A stretch of 64,000 bases of DNA from Roseibium sp. (GCA_017643215.1 JAEPNV010000002.1:310001-374000); one strand, 5' to 3'. Counted from the stretch's first letter, positions 23,926 to 32,282 are shown. Made by a program: numbers and translations. Notes: generated by a model from the letters alone, not told the origin.

Positions 23926-24297
23926 ATGCGGACCCTGATGCTTGCGTTGATGGCGGGATTTGCGGTGGAAGCTGCGGCCTTTGAGAGCGTGACGCCGCTC
24001 GATCTTGTCTTTAGCGGACCGGATCTCGTCGGCCAGGAGGTGACGGTCGAAGGCTGCCACTGGTATCAGGCCAACAGCCGCACCCTGCAGTGCGATGTGA
24101 AAGTGGATGACGCCACGATCGCGACCATCACGGCCGAGATCTTTCACACCGTGCTGCCCGTTTACCGAGACATGATTGTCACGTGTTCCGGATCCGAAAC
24201 GCCACCGGCCTGTTCCTTCCCGATCGTGGGTTTTGTTAAAGAAGTCGGGCCGGCGCCGCGCCTTGATCGGATTAACACCGGTTTCACTCGCGAGTAG
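23926..24297 (+). CDS. Secreted hypothetical protein (moron candidate)
   Basis: A 123-residue protein with a short Sec signal (MRTLMLALMAGFAVEAAAF, cleavage probably after AAA at about 18). The mature part is beta-rich with four cysteines (near 42, 55, 86 and 92), consistent with two disulphides and a periplasmic or exported location. The strand order resembles small OB-like folds, but the family is not recognised. It is the only plus-strand gene between 21.8 and 35.5 kb, has its own promoter and a strong GGAGGAG site, and is probably expressed in the lysogen. Confidence 0.6.
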   Translation: MRTLMLALMAGFAVEAAAFESVTPLDLVFSGPDLVGQEVTVEGCHWYQANSRTLQCDVKVDDATIATITAEIFHTVLPVYRDMIVTCSGSETPPACSFPIVGFVKEVGPAPRLDRINTGFTRE

Positions 24298-25452
24298 TCA
24301 CAACTGCAGTGGCATGAGCACATAATCAACATTGCTGGCCGCTCTGTCCGCCATCAGACAGGGTTCGTGCTCGTTCTCGAAGTGCAGGCAGGCGTCTCCG
24401 GTCATCGTGCCGAGTGCGTCGGTGAGATATCGCGCATTGAAGCCGATCTCGCGCGGTGGCCCGTCATTGGCGGCGTCGATGGTCACCGCAGCTGTGCCGG
24501 TCTCTGGATGACGTGTTTCGAAAACGAGTTTTCCATCTGTTGCGCCCAGTTTCACCGCCCGGCCGCGTTCGCTTGTGATCACGGTCACCTTCTTGACGGC
24601 TGACAAGGCGTCTTTCCGATCGACCGTGATTGACATCGACCCGGCTTGCGGAATGCACCGGGCATAGTCCGGGAAGCTGCCGTCGACGACCTTGCTTTCG
24701 ATCACGACATCCGGACCGATTGAGATCGAGACCCCCGAATCTGTGGCCGCGATATCGACATGGTCCGGGCAGTTCTTAGCCTTCAGGTGCCGCAACACCT
24801 CATGAATGAAGGCGCGCGGGGCGATGATATCGGGGAGGGCGCCTGCCGCCTCCGGCAGATCCAGGCGCACCCGCACCAAACGGTGCCCGTCCGTCGCCAC
24901 GATCACGAAATTGTCGTTCACCGCCTGAAACAGAACGCCGTTCAAATAGTACCGGGTCGCCTCGGTAGAGATCGCGATCTTGACCCGCTCCAGGGCGTCC
25001 CGGAAGGTGTCGGCCGGCAGCGTGAACCGGCAGTTGGTTTTCTCCAGGTTCGACTGGAACGCTTCTGTCTTCGGGAAGTCCTTCAGCTCGCCGGCGGCAT
25101 TCAGGGTCAGCGTCAAATCGCCGATCGCGACATGAATGGCCTTGTCACCCGGCTCCATCCGGACCGGCGTTTCCGGATCCGATTTCTTCAAGATGTCGAG
25201 GAGGGTGTGTGCCGGGGCCAATACTTCGAAATCGGGATCGACGGCGCCAGGCACAAACGTGCTTGTGATCATGTCGAGATCCGTGGCGACAACCGACACG
25301 CCGCCGCCGGTGGCCGTGATCCTGGCGGCGGTCAGAACAGGGATCGTTTCCTTGCGTTCGATCACCTTGCAGGCATTGGTGAGCGCCGCGATCAGCGGCT
25401 TCATCGGAAGGGTGGCAGCCGGGGCCGGCATGATTTTTGGTTGGGCGGACAT
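24298..25452 (-). CDS. DNA polymerase III sliding clamp (beta subunit) homologue
   Basis: A 384-residue beta clamp, close to the bacterial length (366 in E. coli). The three-domain pattern is visible: N-terminal LIAALTNACKVIERKETIPVL, the middle with VATDGHRLVR, the clamp hallmark, and the C-terminal end DYVLMPLQL that mirrors YVVMPMRL of cellular DnaN. The clamp tethers polymerase to DNA. A phage copy may recruit the host polymerase or replace the host clamp. AAGGAGACG precedes ATG 25452; the longer frame would run through the upstream terminator. No phage polymerase is seen in the window. Confidence 0.92.
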   Translation of the reverse strand: MSAQPKIMPAPAATLPMKPLIAALTNACKVIERKETIPVLTAARITATGGGVSVVATDLDMITSTFVPGAVDPDFEVLAPAHTLLDILKKSDPETPVRMEPGDKAIHVAIGDLTLTLNAAGELKDFPKTEAFQSNLEKTNCRFTLPADTFRDALERVKIAISTEATRYYLNGVLFQAVNDNFVIVATDGHRLVRVRLDLPEAAGALPDIIAPRAFIHEVLRHLKAKNCPDHVDIAATDSGVSISIGPDVVIESKVVDGSFPDYARCIPQAGSMSITVDRKDALSAVKKVTVITSERGRAVKLGATDGKLVFETRHPETGTAAVTIDAANDGPPREIGFNARYLTDALGTMTGDACLHFENEHEPCLMADRAASNVDYVLMPLQL

Positions 25453-25474
25453 AACGTCTCCTTCTGCTGGGCAC

Positions 25475-25496
25475 AAAAAAACCGCCTCAAGGGCGG
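25475..25496 (-). terminator. Rho-independent terminator (shared 28-bp sequence)
   Basis: On the minus strand the CCGCC/GGCGG hairpin with loop CTTGA is followed by seven T residues. It lies 23 bases after the stop of the gene at 25520 and just upstream of the clamp start, so it insulates the clamp gene or makes it depend on read-through. The same 28 bases, on the plus strand, form the terminator at 56678..56707. Confidence 0.85.
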
Positions 25497-25519
25497 CGGT
25501 CATCGGACTGTCTTGGTGG

Positions 25520-26266
25520 TCACGCCAACCAGGTGGAGATCGCCCTATCGTCGAGGTCATGCTTATCCCGAAACCGGTCGATCAACTGGCCAATTTGTTC
25601 GCCTTGGATGTAGTCCCCGTAATGACCCTCGATTACCATTTCACTGACGCCCGCATCCTCCAGCGTAATGAACAGGCGATGCTTCATCTGACGGTCGAGT
25701 TCCTTTTTCCACTCATCGAAAGACAACGTCGTCAAGGACTTGACCACGAGCGGCGCGATGATTGCGGGATCAGGTAAGGCCTCGGCGTGGATGATGGCCT
25801 CGCCATTCTCATCCACAGCATGATTCATAATCTCCGGGATTATGTCCCAGTCGTAAGAATGGGCGCTGAAGATATCCCGGTCGTCTTTGGTGCAGATGTC
25901 AAATACACGGAGGCACCAACGCCCGAGCTCTATGGACTGGTGGCGCAGTTCGGCCGAACCTACGGCGTTCCTGATCTCGACCCAGTTGTCCCGCTTGATA
26001 TGTGAATTCAGCAAGGTGACGTCGTTGATCCACTCCCATACACACAGCGCGGCTTCCATCTCAAGATAGGTGTAGGTTTCAGGCATTGATTTCGTTGCAG
26101 GCCATGGCACGTTGGCGGACACCTCTTTGACCTGGTGGGGGAGGTTCATCGCCCCAATCGTGGTTGCACACTGATCGAGGACCGAATGCGCCGTGGCATC
26201 GTCCGGTGCGTAAAACTCCACGCGGCAGGTGATCGTGCCACGATACGGTTGGTGCGCGATGTTCAT
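25520..26266 (-). CDS. Hypothetical protein (248 aa)
   Basis: Starts MNIAHQPYRGTITCRVEFYA at 26266, where the ATG overlaps the previous stop; the longer frame to 26461 is antisense-like and rejected. The protein is acidic and mostly helical, with Trp-containing helices (LCVWEWINDVTLL, IELGRWCLRVFDIC). No family is recognised. It belongs to the minus-strand accessory block and is followed by a terminator. Confidence 0.6.
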   Translation of the reverse strand: MNIAHQPYRGTITCRVEFYAPDDATAHSVLDQCATTIGAMNLPHQVKEVSANVPWPATKSMPETYTYLEMEAALCVWEWINDVTLLNSHIKRDNWVEIRNAVGSAELRHQSIELGRWCLRVFDICTKDDRDIFSAHSYDWDIIPEIMNHAVDENGEAIIHAEALPDPAIIAPLVVKSLTTLSFDEWKKELDRQMKHRLFITLEDAGVSEMVIEGHYGDYIQGEQIGQLIDRFRDKHDLDDRAISTWLA

Positions 26267-26577
26267 GCGGCTTGCTCCTGTTCCGGCAGGGCGTCCATCT
26301 CTTTGAGGGTGCACTTGGCAATATGCCGCGCGCACCGGATCTGACCCCGGTCTCCGGATCTGGGATCCTCGATCTTGCTGATCTGGATCAGCGCCTCTCG
26401 CAAGCGCTGGATGGTGAGTTTCAGTTCGGGATCCGGTGTGGTCACGCCGTCGAATCGCCATGTCCCGATCTGGGAGTTCACATAACTCTCTCCGAGGGCA
26501 ACTCGAACGGTGTGTTCGGCCTCAATCACCGAGCCTGCCTCAACGGAAATGACAGCTTTGACTTGGAATATTGACAT
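26263..26577 (-). CDS. Hypothetical protein (104 aa)
   Basis: Begins MSIFQVKAVISVEAGSVIEAEHTVRVAL, the beta-alpha pattern of a small ferredoxin-like half domain, and ends in a Glu-rich helical tail. Its ATG overlaps the upstream TGA (TGATG) and its own stop overlaps the next start, so translation of three genes here is chained. Function unknown. A protein with a similar beginning is encoded at 30833..31111 (VTIAATILVVAENEEEAKALAL), perhaps a distant relative. Confidence 0.6.
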   Translation of the reverse strand: MSIFQVKAVISVEAGSVIEAEHTVRVALGESYVNSQIGTWRFDGVTTPDPELKLTIQRLREALIQISKIEDPRSGDRGQIRCARHIAKCTLKEMDALPEQEQAA

Positions 26578-26927
26578 CACATAGTCCTCTCAATGGTGGT
26601 GGGAACGCCAGTGGCCGAGCGCCAGGTCTCGCCGTTGCAGCGGGCCTCGACCGCCGTCAGGCATTCCGGCCCGACCTCGTCAACGAAGAATTCGCTGTAG
26701 TCGATGTTGGTTTCGGTGATGAAATGGGCGATGCCACACCGGGCAGCGTCGATGGCGATTGCCCGGGGATCGGCGCCGGATCTTGTGCTCCGCATGGCCC
26801 AATGCAGAATGTTGCAAATCATGTCGGCGGCGACCGCCTCCGGGTCTTCGCCGTCAAGTCCCATGCGCTCGGCAAAGGCGGTCACGCTCGGGCCGATGTC
26901 CTCGGCCCGTTCCACGTTTGTCATCAT
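26577..26927 (-). CDS. Hypothetical protein (116 aa)
   Basis: A helical acidic protein with several cysteines (ADMICNILHWAM, AARCGIAHF, ECLTAVEARCNGETW). GGAGACC lies upstream of the ATG. It is directly downstream of the VWA/metallopeptidase gene, 12 bases away, and may belong to that functional unit, but no family is recognised. Confidence 0.55.
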   Translation of the reverse strand: MMTNVERAEDIGPSVTAFAERMGLDGEDPEAVAADMICNILHWAMRSTRSGADPRAIAIDAARCGIAHFITETNIDYSEFFVDEVGPECLTAVEARCNGETWRSATGVPTTIERTM

Positions 26928-26939
26928 GTCGATGGTCTC

Positions 26940-28118
26940 CTATTCCGGTGAGATGAAGATGGCTTCGCCGAAGGGGGCCTTGCCGGCGAGCCGGTCGAAG
27001 GCGCGCGGATCGCCCCAGGTCGCCCAGAGAACGGGGCAGGCCGGTTCGGTGCCGAAGGTCGAACACTTCAGATCGGTGAAATAGATCACCGCCACGGCAT
27101 CCGGCGCATGCTCCTCGATCCAGTCGAAGGTCGGCGCAAAGGATGTCCCGCCGCCGCCGACAGGGGTCAGGTCGAATACATCGCCTGGTATCAGGGTGTG
27201 GTGGCCCTTCACGGAGGTGTCGGCATAGACAATGGTCAGGTTGTCGACGGCACCGTCCTCCCAGGCCGCGCGGATCTCGGCGGCGAAGGCGTCGAGTGCG
27301 GCCTGATCGATCGAGCCCGAGGTATCGACGGCCAGAACCACATGGGAAATTCCGTCCGGCACCTGTCCGGGAAGGTAGATCCCGTCCGCGATGAACCGCC
27401 GGTTGGGTTTCATCCAGGAGAAGTCCATCTGGACCCGGTCATCGATGAACGACCGCAGGATGTCCCGCCAGTCCACCTTGGGCGCGGTCAACTCGCCGAT
27501 CAGCCGTTCCAGATCCTCCGACAAGCCGCCTTCGGCTTTGCGGGCCAGCATCCGGGCCTGCCGGACAACGGCCTGTGTGCGGGCCTCGACCGCGCCAAGG
27601 GCGGCGCCGTCATGGGCAGGGGCCGCATCCAGAGCCTCGCCGCATCCCGCGCCGGACGATCCGCCCCCGGCGTTTTGATCCCTGTTTTGATCCCCGTTCT
27701 GGTTCTTGTCATCGGGGAGCCGGGCATAGATCTGCTCGGCCGACAGGCCGTCGAGATCCGGGTCATGGTGGGGTTCGCCCGGCAGCGTGAAACCCGCCTC
27801 CAGCAGGGGACCGTTGATCGCCAGATCACAGGCCTTTTGCCACTTCGCCATGGACCGGTTGCCACGCCGTGTGACGTGGTCGGCCGCAACATGCATGACC
27901 TCATGAGCGATGACACCCTGTAGCTCGGCGTTGGTCAGACCGTCGGCGTAGTCGGGATTGTAGAACAGGGACTCCCCGTCGGTCGCAAAGGCCGGGTGGT
28001 CTGCCGTTTCAACCGGCTTCAGGTGAACGGCAAGGCAGCCGAAGAACGGCTGGTTCATCAAGAGCTGCGCCCGGGCCTTCATCAGGCGCTTTTCAAGGAT
28101 GTTTACAGGGGTGCTCAT
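26940..28118 (-). CDS. VWA-like/metallopeptidase protein (CobT-like partner of MoxR ATPase)
   Basis: A 392-residue protein of the DUF2201 type. The N-terminal zinc-peptidase motif HEVMH (72-76) is complete, with further His/Glu-rich helices around it. A disordered Asp/Asn/Gly-rich linker spans about 135-165. The C-terminal VWA-like domain has a metal-ion-dependent adhesion site DTSGS (265-269) and a later TDLKCS strand. Such proteins pair with MoxR-type AAA ATPases, as CobT does with CobS, to remodel or metallate target proteins. The start overlaps the MoxR stop by four bases (ATGA). Substrate in the phage is unknown. Confidence 0.82.
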   Translation of the reverse strand: MSTPVNILEKRLMKARAQLLMNQPFFGCLAVHLKPVETADHPAFATDGESLFYNPDYADGLTNAELQGVIAHEVMHVAADHVTRRGNRSMAKWQKACDLAINGPLLEAGFTLPGEPHHDPDLDGLSAEQIYARLPDDKNQNGDQNRDQNAGGGSSGAGCGEALDAAPAHDGAALGAVEARTQAVVRQARMLARKAEGGLSEDLERLIGELTAPKVDWRDILRSFIDDRVQMDFSWMKPNRRFIADGIYLPGQVPDGISHVVLAVDTSGSIDQAALDAFAAEIRAAWEDGAVDNLTIVYADTSVKGHHTLIPGDVFDLTPVGGGGTSFAPTFDWIEEHAPDAVAVIYFTDLKCSTFGTEPACPVLWATWGDPRAFDRLAGKAPFGEAIFISPE

Positions 28119-29101
28119 TGAAAGACCTCCCGGTTGTCCCGCACGAAATCGGTGTGCGCCTGGGTGTGGTAGAGCCCGTTGTCCCGGCGCGTGGCATCGA
28201 TCGCGATCAGCGCCGCGAAATCGTTCGGCATCCGCCGCGCGTAGGTCAGCACGTTGCCGTAGGTCTGGTGGTCCGCCTTGATCGAAAGACCGACGGCGAG
28301 CGCGAAGAGGGCGCCCGGGTCGCTCGGCACCGGCGCGCCTTGCGGATCGGCGATGACACCGTCAAGGGACGGCAGGGACTTGAACGTCTTCACGAACCCC
28401 TCGAACTCGGCGGCGGGGCCTTCACCGACAAGGCCGGTGACCAGATCAAGCCGGATCTGATCCGGGCTATCGGCAAAGTTGGCAACCTGCGCCCAGGCGC
28501 GCGGCGTCGGGAAGGATTTGGCACTGCGGTCGCTCATGTCGTGCAGCAGAGCGGGCCGGAAGGACAGGAACGCGATGATCATGGGATGCAGGCCGGTCTT
28601 CAGGGCCCATGCCTTCCAGGCGTCGAGATCGTGTTCCACATCGATATGGGCAAACCGGTTGTTGCCGGCCGAAGACGTCCGGTTGGTGCCGACCCGGTCG
28701 GTGGCGCCATTGCCGGCGGCCACGATCCGCACAGTGTCGGGCAGGACGTGCTCGCCGATCTTCCGGTCAAGGATGATCTGAAGGGCCGCGTTTTGAACCG
28801 CCGGGGCCGCGCGGTCGAGTTCATCGAAGAACAGGAAAACCGGCCTGTCCTGTTGTGTGGGCCAGATCGCCGGGCGAAGCCATTTCGTCTCGCCGCCCGC
28901 CGTTGTGGGCAGGCCGCGGAGGTCAACGGGATCGAACATGGACAAGCGGATATCGACCAGTTCGGCGCCGTGGTCGTTGGCGACCTGTTTGACGACGTCA
29001 GATTTGCCAATGCCGGGGGCGCCCCAGAGATGGACGGGCACGTCAGCGCGGATATAGGTGTCGAGCAGCATCGCTGCCCTGTCGAGAGCGACAGAAGCCA
29101 T
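28115..29101 (-). CDS. MoxR-family AAA+ ATPase (CobS-like)
   Basis: A 328-residue AAA+ ATPase. Walker A GAPGIGKS (27-34), Walker B FLFFDEL (88-94), sensor 1 in IVAAGNGATD and an arginine-rich segment after it (RVGTNRTSSAGNNRFAHI) are all present. MoxR/CobS ATPases act as chaperone-like remodellers with a VWA partner, which is encoded immediately downstream. GGAGAAC precedes the ATG. Phages of several kinds carry cobS/cobT-like pairs whose role is not settled. It is not a replication clamp loader: it lacks clamp-loader zinc and SRC motifs. Confidence 0.85.
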   Translation of the reverse strand: MASVALDRAAMLLDTYIRADVPVHLWGAPGIGKSDVVKQVANDHGAELVDIRLSMFDPVDLRGLPTTAGGETKWLRPAIWPTQQDRPVFLFFDELDRAAPAVQNAALQIILDRKIGEHVLPDTVRIVAAGNGATDRVGTNRTSSAGNNRFAHIDVEHDLDAWKAWALKTGLHPMIIAFLSFRPALLHDMSDRSAKSFPTPRAWAQVANFADSPDQIRLDLVTGLVGEGPAAEFEGFVKTFKSLPSLDGVIADPQGAPVPSDPGALFALAVGLSIKADHQTYGNVLTYARRMPNDFAALIAIDATRRDNGLYHTQAHTDFVRDNREVFQ

Positions 29102-29171
29102 AAGGTGTTCTCCGTTGTTGGGGGTGGGTTAAGATCGTCGCAAAGGCCACGATCTCATCTGGTTGTTTGAG

Positions 29172-29738
29172 CTAGATTTCTGGTCTCGATGGTCCGCCGT
29201 CGTCTTCAAAGCGCCCAACGTCGTCGATGTACCGAAGCGACACGTCGCCCTCACGGAGCCATTCGATTTGACGCTTCCGGGCTTCGACCTCGCCATCAGG
29301 AGTGAGACTGATTTCGTCCCCCATGATCGACACGAACCAACTGATCCAGCCGCGCTTCCTGCACTCTACCCCGGCAAATCTGGCGAGGAGTTCGTCTGAG
29401 TGTGAGATGCGTCCGCTGGCAAGGACGTATCGCCGAGCTGGCACAATCCCATCCATGGCGCACAGCAGAACGCGCGTGATCTCATCGTCGATTGTTCTTT
29501 GTGTAACTCGACCCTCCCCTTCGCACAGATCGCAACTGTCGCCATGACATTCGTAGCTGGGGCAGCGGCAGTAACCGTCATATGCATCTTCCAGATCATC
29601 CTCGGCAAAACCCTCATCCAGAGCCTTTTGGACCGGAATGATCATCTCGCCTTCACAGAGCCAGCAGTCGGGCTTATAGGCTCCGGTGCCGTCGCACTCC
29701 GGGCAAGCCATGCGTGAGATGTCGCGGACGGTCGTCAT
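29172..29738 (-). CDS. Zinc-finger-like CxxC-rich protein (188 aa)
   Basis: The first 80 residues contain four Cys clusters: CPECDGTG, CWLCEGE, CRCPSYEC and CDLCEGEG. Two of these are the CxxCxGxG repeats of DnaJ-type zinc domains, so one or two zinc ions are expected. The rest is an alpha/beta region of unknown family. DnaJ-like zinc domains bind unfolded peptides or other proteins. Its location two genes upstream of, and co-directional with, the MoxR/VWA pair makes a shared protein-remodelling role conceivable, but that is inference. Confidence 0.6.
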   Translation of the reverse strand: MTTVRDISRMACPECDGTGAYKPDCWLCEGEMIIPVQKALDEGFAEDDLEDAYDGYCRCPSYECHGDSCDLCEGEGRVTQRTIDDEITRVLLCAMDGIVPARRYVLASGRISHSDELLARFAGVECRKRGWISWFVSIMGDEISLTPDGEVEARKRQIEWLREGDVSLRYIDDVGRFEDDGGPSRPEI

Positions 29739-30151
29739 GAGGTGCCCTCCGCATCTTCAAGGGTGCGGCCGGTGATCTGACCGAGCATATGGTAGGCATC
29801 CCTGATGGTATCGACGTAACAGCCGGTTTTGGCGAGCCGGTCCTGAATAGGCTCCAGCTTGGCAATCAGGTCCGTCATTTCGGGCGAAGGAGCTTTGATG
29901 ACGCCGCAGCGCCTGAGCACGGCATCGATGGTCACATCGCGACGGCATGAGTCGGACGCCGGGACGTAAGCTTCCCAGCCGCCGGTCTCGAAGGTCTGGA
30001 CGATCACAACGGTCGCGCCGATGACCAAGCAGGTCATCCATGCAACGTCGCTGTTCTTCGGGCCTTCCATCTCCCAGGCAACGATGACGTTGGCTCCGGC
30101 TTCACGCGCAGCGGTTTCAACGGTTTGATCGGGATAGGTTTTTTCGGTCAT
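29735..30151 (-). CDS. Hypothetical protein (138 aa)
   Basis: Starts MTEKTYPDQTVETAARE at 30151, where the ATG overlaps the previous TGA; the long frame extending to 30547 is antisense noise. A hydrophobic strand (MTCLVIGATVVIVQTF) and a helical end are seen. No family is recognised. It is chained by four-base overlaps with both neighbours. Confidence 0.55.
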   Translation of the reverse strand: MTEKTYPDQTVETAAREAGANVIVAWEMEGPKNSDVAWMTCLVIGATVVIVQTFETGGWEAYVPASDSCRRDVTIDAVLRRCGVIKAPSPEMTDLIAKLEPIQDRLAKTGCYVDTIRDAYHMLGQITGRTLEDAEGTS

Positions 30152-30840
30152 GCGGGGGTCACCTCCAGCACTTTGCGATCCTCGCAGTGGGTGAACCAAC
30201 TGGGATCCGGACCGGTGACGAAATGCGCTTTTGCGGCTTCGATAGGATCCGCGCCGGGTTGGAGATCGATCTTGAACTCGTAATAGACCGTCTCCGACAT
30301 CTTGACCGTGTGTGTCACGGCACCATCCGGTTTGGGTGTCGGGATCAGGCCATTCTCGCGCGCTTTGGCCAGGACGGTTTCGGGGATGGAGAAGGGCGGA
30401 AGGTGATCGCCGCTGCCGCGTTTTGCCCTTTCGACGGCTGCTTGGATTTTGGCGAGGGCGTCCTCCTCGTAGAGGAGCAGACCTAGATAATCCGGATCGA
30501 TGCTTGGCCCATCGCCGACATAGGAATCTTCCTCGTCGCGTGACCAAAACCCGCCGCCACTGTCGTAGTTGTCACCATTGCCGTGCTTCGTGATGAAGGG
30601 CACGTCCAGAATCTGCAGAACGCATTCGAATTCCTCGACCTTGCCGTAGTTCCCGTCGGAGCAGGTAAAAGTGGTGTTGCCGGCCGCGATGTAGTGAGCC
30701 ACTGCCGCGGGCTCTTTGAACACCGAGCCGTTTTCATCTGCGATGCGCTCACTGGCCACGGCCTTGCAGAGGGAATTAAATGCCACGAAGTCGCGGATTT
30801 CTCCGCGCAGTTCATATGATACCCAGGTTCTGTCACCCAT
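30148..30840 (-). CDS. Hypothetical protein (230 aa)
   Basis: Start taken at MGDRTW (30840), inside a slightly longer frame, because it overlaps the upstream gene's end by eight bases with AGGAGGCGC just before it. The protein is acidic, with a Gly/Asp-rich loop (NGDNYDSGGGFWSRDEEDSYVGDG) that is probably exposed. No motif allows a functional call. It belongs to the minus-strand accessory block. Confidence 0.55.
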   Translation of the reverse strand: MGDRTWVSYELRGEIRDFVAFNSLCKAVASERIADENGSVFKEPAAVAHYIAAGNTTFTCSDGNYGKVEEFECVLQILDVPFITKHGNGDNYDSGGGFWSRDEEDSYVGDGPSIDPDYLGLLLYEEDALAKIQAAVERAKRGSGDHLPPFSIPETVLAKARENGLIPTPKPDGAVTHTVKMSETVYYEFKIDLQPGADPIEAAKAHFVTGPDPSWFTHCEDRKVLEVTPA

Positions 30841-31111
30841 TTTGCGCCTCCTCGAAATCGTCAACCCTGACCATGCTGATATCTTCCGGCTTGGCGTAGA
30901 GCGTCATGGCCGGGGAAAGGCTGATCTGCGGCATGTCGGCGGAGTAGGTTTCGCCGGTGACATAGAGATCGCGTGCGACCTCTTGGCGCCGGTCCGAAAA
31001 CTCCAGGAACTCATTGTTTGTGGAGAGGGCGAGGGCCTTTGCCTCCTCCTCGTTTTCCGCCACGACAAGGATCGTCGCGGCGATTGTCACATCTGCGGAA
31101 AAGAGCTTCAT
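30833..31111 (-). CDS. Hypothetical protein (92 aa)
   Basis: Starts MKLFSADVTIAATILVVAENEEEAKAL at 31111; the frame further upstream is basic and low-complexity and is rejected. The N-terminal beta strand plus charged helix is the same type of start as in the 104-aa protein at 26263..26577. Small, acidic, function unknown. Confidence 0.55.
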   Translation of the reverse strand: MKLFSADVTIAATILVVAENEEEAKALALSTNNEFLEFSDRRQEVARDLYVTGETYSADMPQISLSPAMTLYAKPEDISMVRVDDFEEAQNG

Positions 31112-31122
31112 TTCGCATCTTT

Positions 31123-31380
31123 CTAAAGTCCGATTGGGTGAGGGGCCCCGAACACGGGGCTTTGGAGCGCCAGGCGCCAGCGGTAGAGGTATTCCTTGGC
31201 CGCGGCCTCTTCGGGCGTGCGCCCAACGGCTATCCGGACCGATAGGCGCAGGACTGTGTCCATGCCGGGAACGCGCGGCGGTGGTGTGCCGCCGCAATAC
31301 GCTGCAAAGAGCCGGAAGGCCGGAATGGCACCGCGCTTTGCCTCCGGCGGGATGCTTTCGACAATGGCCGTCAGGCTCAT
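31123..31380 (-). CDS. Hypothetical protein (85 aa)
   Basis: Begins MSLTAIVESIPPEAKRG, ends GAPHPIGL; a Cys-Gly-Gly turn and Arg-rich strand lie in the middle. It overlaps the DUF3150 stop by four bases (ATGA) and so is probably translated. No family is recognised. Confidence 0.5.
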   Translation of the reverse strand: MSLTAIVESIPPEAKRGAIPAFRLFAAYCGGTPPPRVPGMDTVLRLSVRIAVGRTPEEAAAKEYLYRWRLALQSPVFGAPHPIGL

Positions 31381-32282
31381 GCGACGAACGCGTTCATCTG
31401 GTCGAGGATCTTCTGCGCCTCGGCGGCCGTGTCCTGCCGGATCGGCGTGCTGATCCTGAGCACGTCGGCATCGTGCCTGGCGATGGTTTCGAGCTGCTTG
31501 GCGAGCTTGTCGAGTTCGGGATCACCGGTGATGTTGAGCGACGGCATGACCTTGATCAGGTCGCGGACGTTTTCGACGAGCGAATTCTTGAAGACACCCT
31601 CGGCGCGCTCGCCCTTGCCTTGGGCGGGCTTGTACGTGTTGAGCCGGTCCACCATCCGTTCGCAGACATCCCGGACCCGCCGGTAAACATCGGAAACGGC
31701 CCGGCGCGTCGCCTCGTTGACGGTCTGCTCGATCTCCGCGCGGATCTGTTCGGCCTGAGCGTCGGAAACCGAAACCCGGAAGTCCGTCGCGTCCGGAGCA
31801 TTCTGGGTTCGCATTTCCATGCCGAACTTTTTGTGGATCTCCTCGGCGGGCGGATAGTCGCCGGTGTTGAACATGGCCCCAAGCCGCGTTTCGGCCTCGG
31901 CGACATAAGTCGGGTACTGGACAAGAAACTCTTGCACGGCGGCGTCGAACTTCGCCCGCTCACTGTTCAGCCAGGCCGCATGCGCCACATAGGTCTCGGC
32001 CGCGATGACGCGCTGTCCATCATCGAGCCACGGCAGCGACCGTTGATTGAATTCGGTGCGGATCGCGCTTGCGATCTTCTGGATCCCGGCGAGTGCGGAC
32101 TTGGGAACGAGAGACTTTGTGGTCCGGCTGGCATCGTTCGCCGCGCCGTGGGTCTCGTTGACTTCGTCGCTGATCTTGCGGTCAAACCGGCGGCCTGACC
32201 ATTGGTGGATGGTCAGCGACACGATCAGCGCGCGGGATGCGAGCGTGTTGGAGACGGACGGGATTTCGGTCATCACATTCAT
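31377..32282 (-). CDS. DUF3150 family phage protein
   Basis: A 301-residue helical protein. The beginning MNVMTEIPSVSNTLASRALIVSLTIHQW, followed by SGRRFDRKISDEVNETHGA, matches my memory of the DUF3150 family. The family is common in phages, often near MoxR/CobS-like ATPases; its function is unknown. Long charged helices (about 120-300) suggest an oligomeric or coiled-coil scaffold. The start at 32282 excludes a low-complexity extension that would pass through a terminator. It is upstream of, and co-directional with, the MoxR/VWA pair, with six small genes between. Confidence 0.7.
   Translation of the reverse strand: MNVMTEIPSVSNTLASRALIVSLTIHQWSGRRFDRKISDEVNETHGAANDASRTTKSLVPKSALAGIQKIASAIRTEFNQRSLPWLDDGQRVIAAETYVAHAAWLNSERAKFDAAVQEFLVQYPTYVAEAETRLGAMFNTGDYPPAEEIHKKFGMEMRTQNAPDATDFRVSVSDAQAEQIRAEIEQTVNEATRRAVSDVYRRVRDVCERMVDRLNTYKPAQGKGERAEGVFKNSLVENVRDLIKVMPSLNITGDPELDKLAKQLETIARHDADVLRISTPIRQDTAAEAQKILDQMNAFVA

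Noticed and set aside
24760..25647. 295-codon plus-strand frame opposite the sliding clamp
   Set aside because: Antisense shadow; it would read through a terminator.
28118..29170. 350-codon plus-strand frame opposite the MoxR ATPase
   Set aside because: Antisense shadow; the minus strand carries all AAA+ motifs.
31014..32198. 394-codon plus-strand frame opposite the DUF3150 gene
   Set aside because: Antisense shadow crossing several minus-strand genes.
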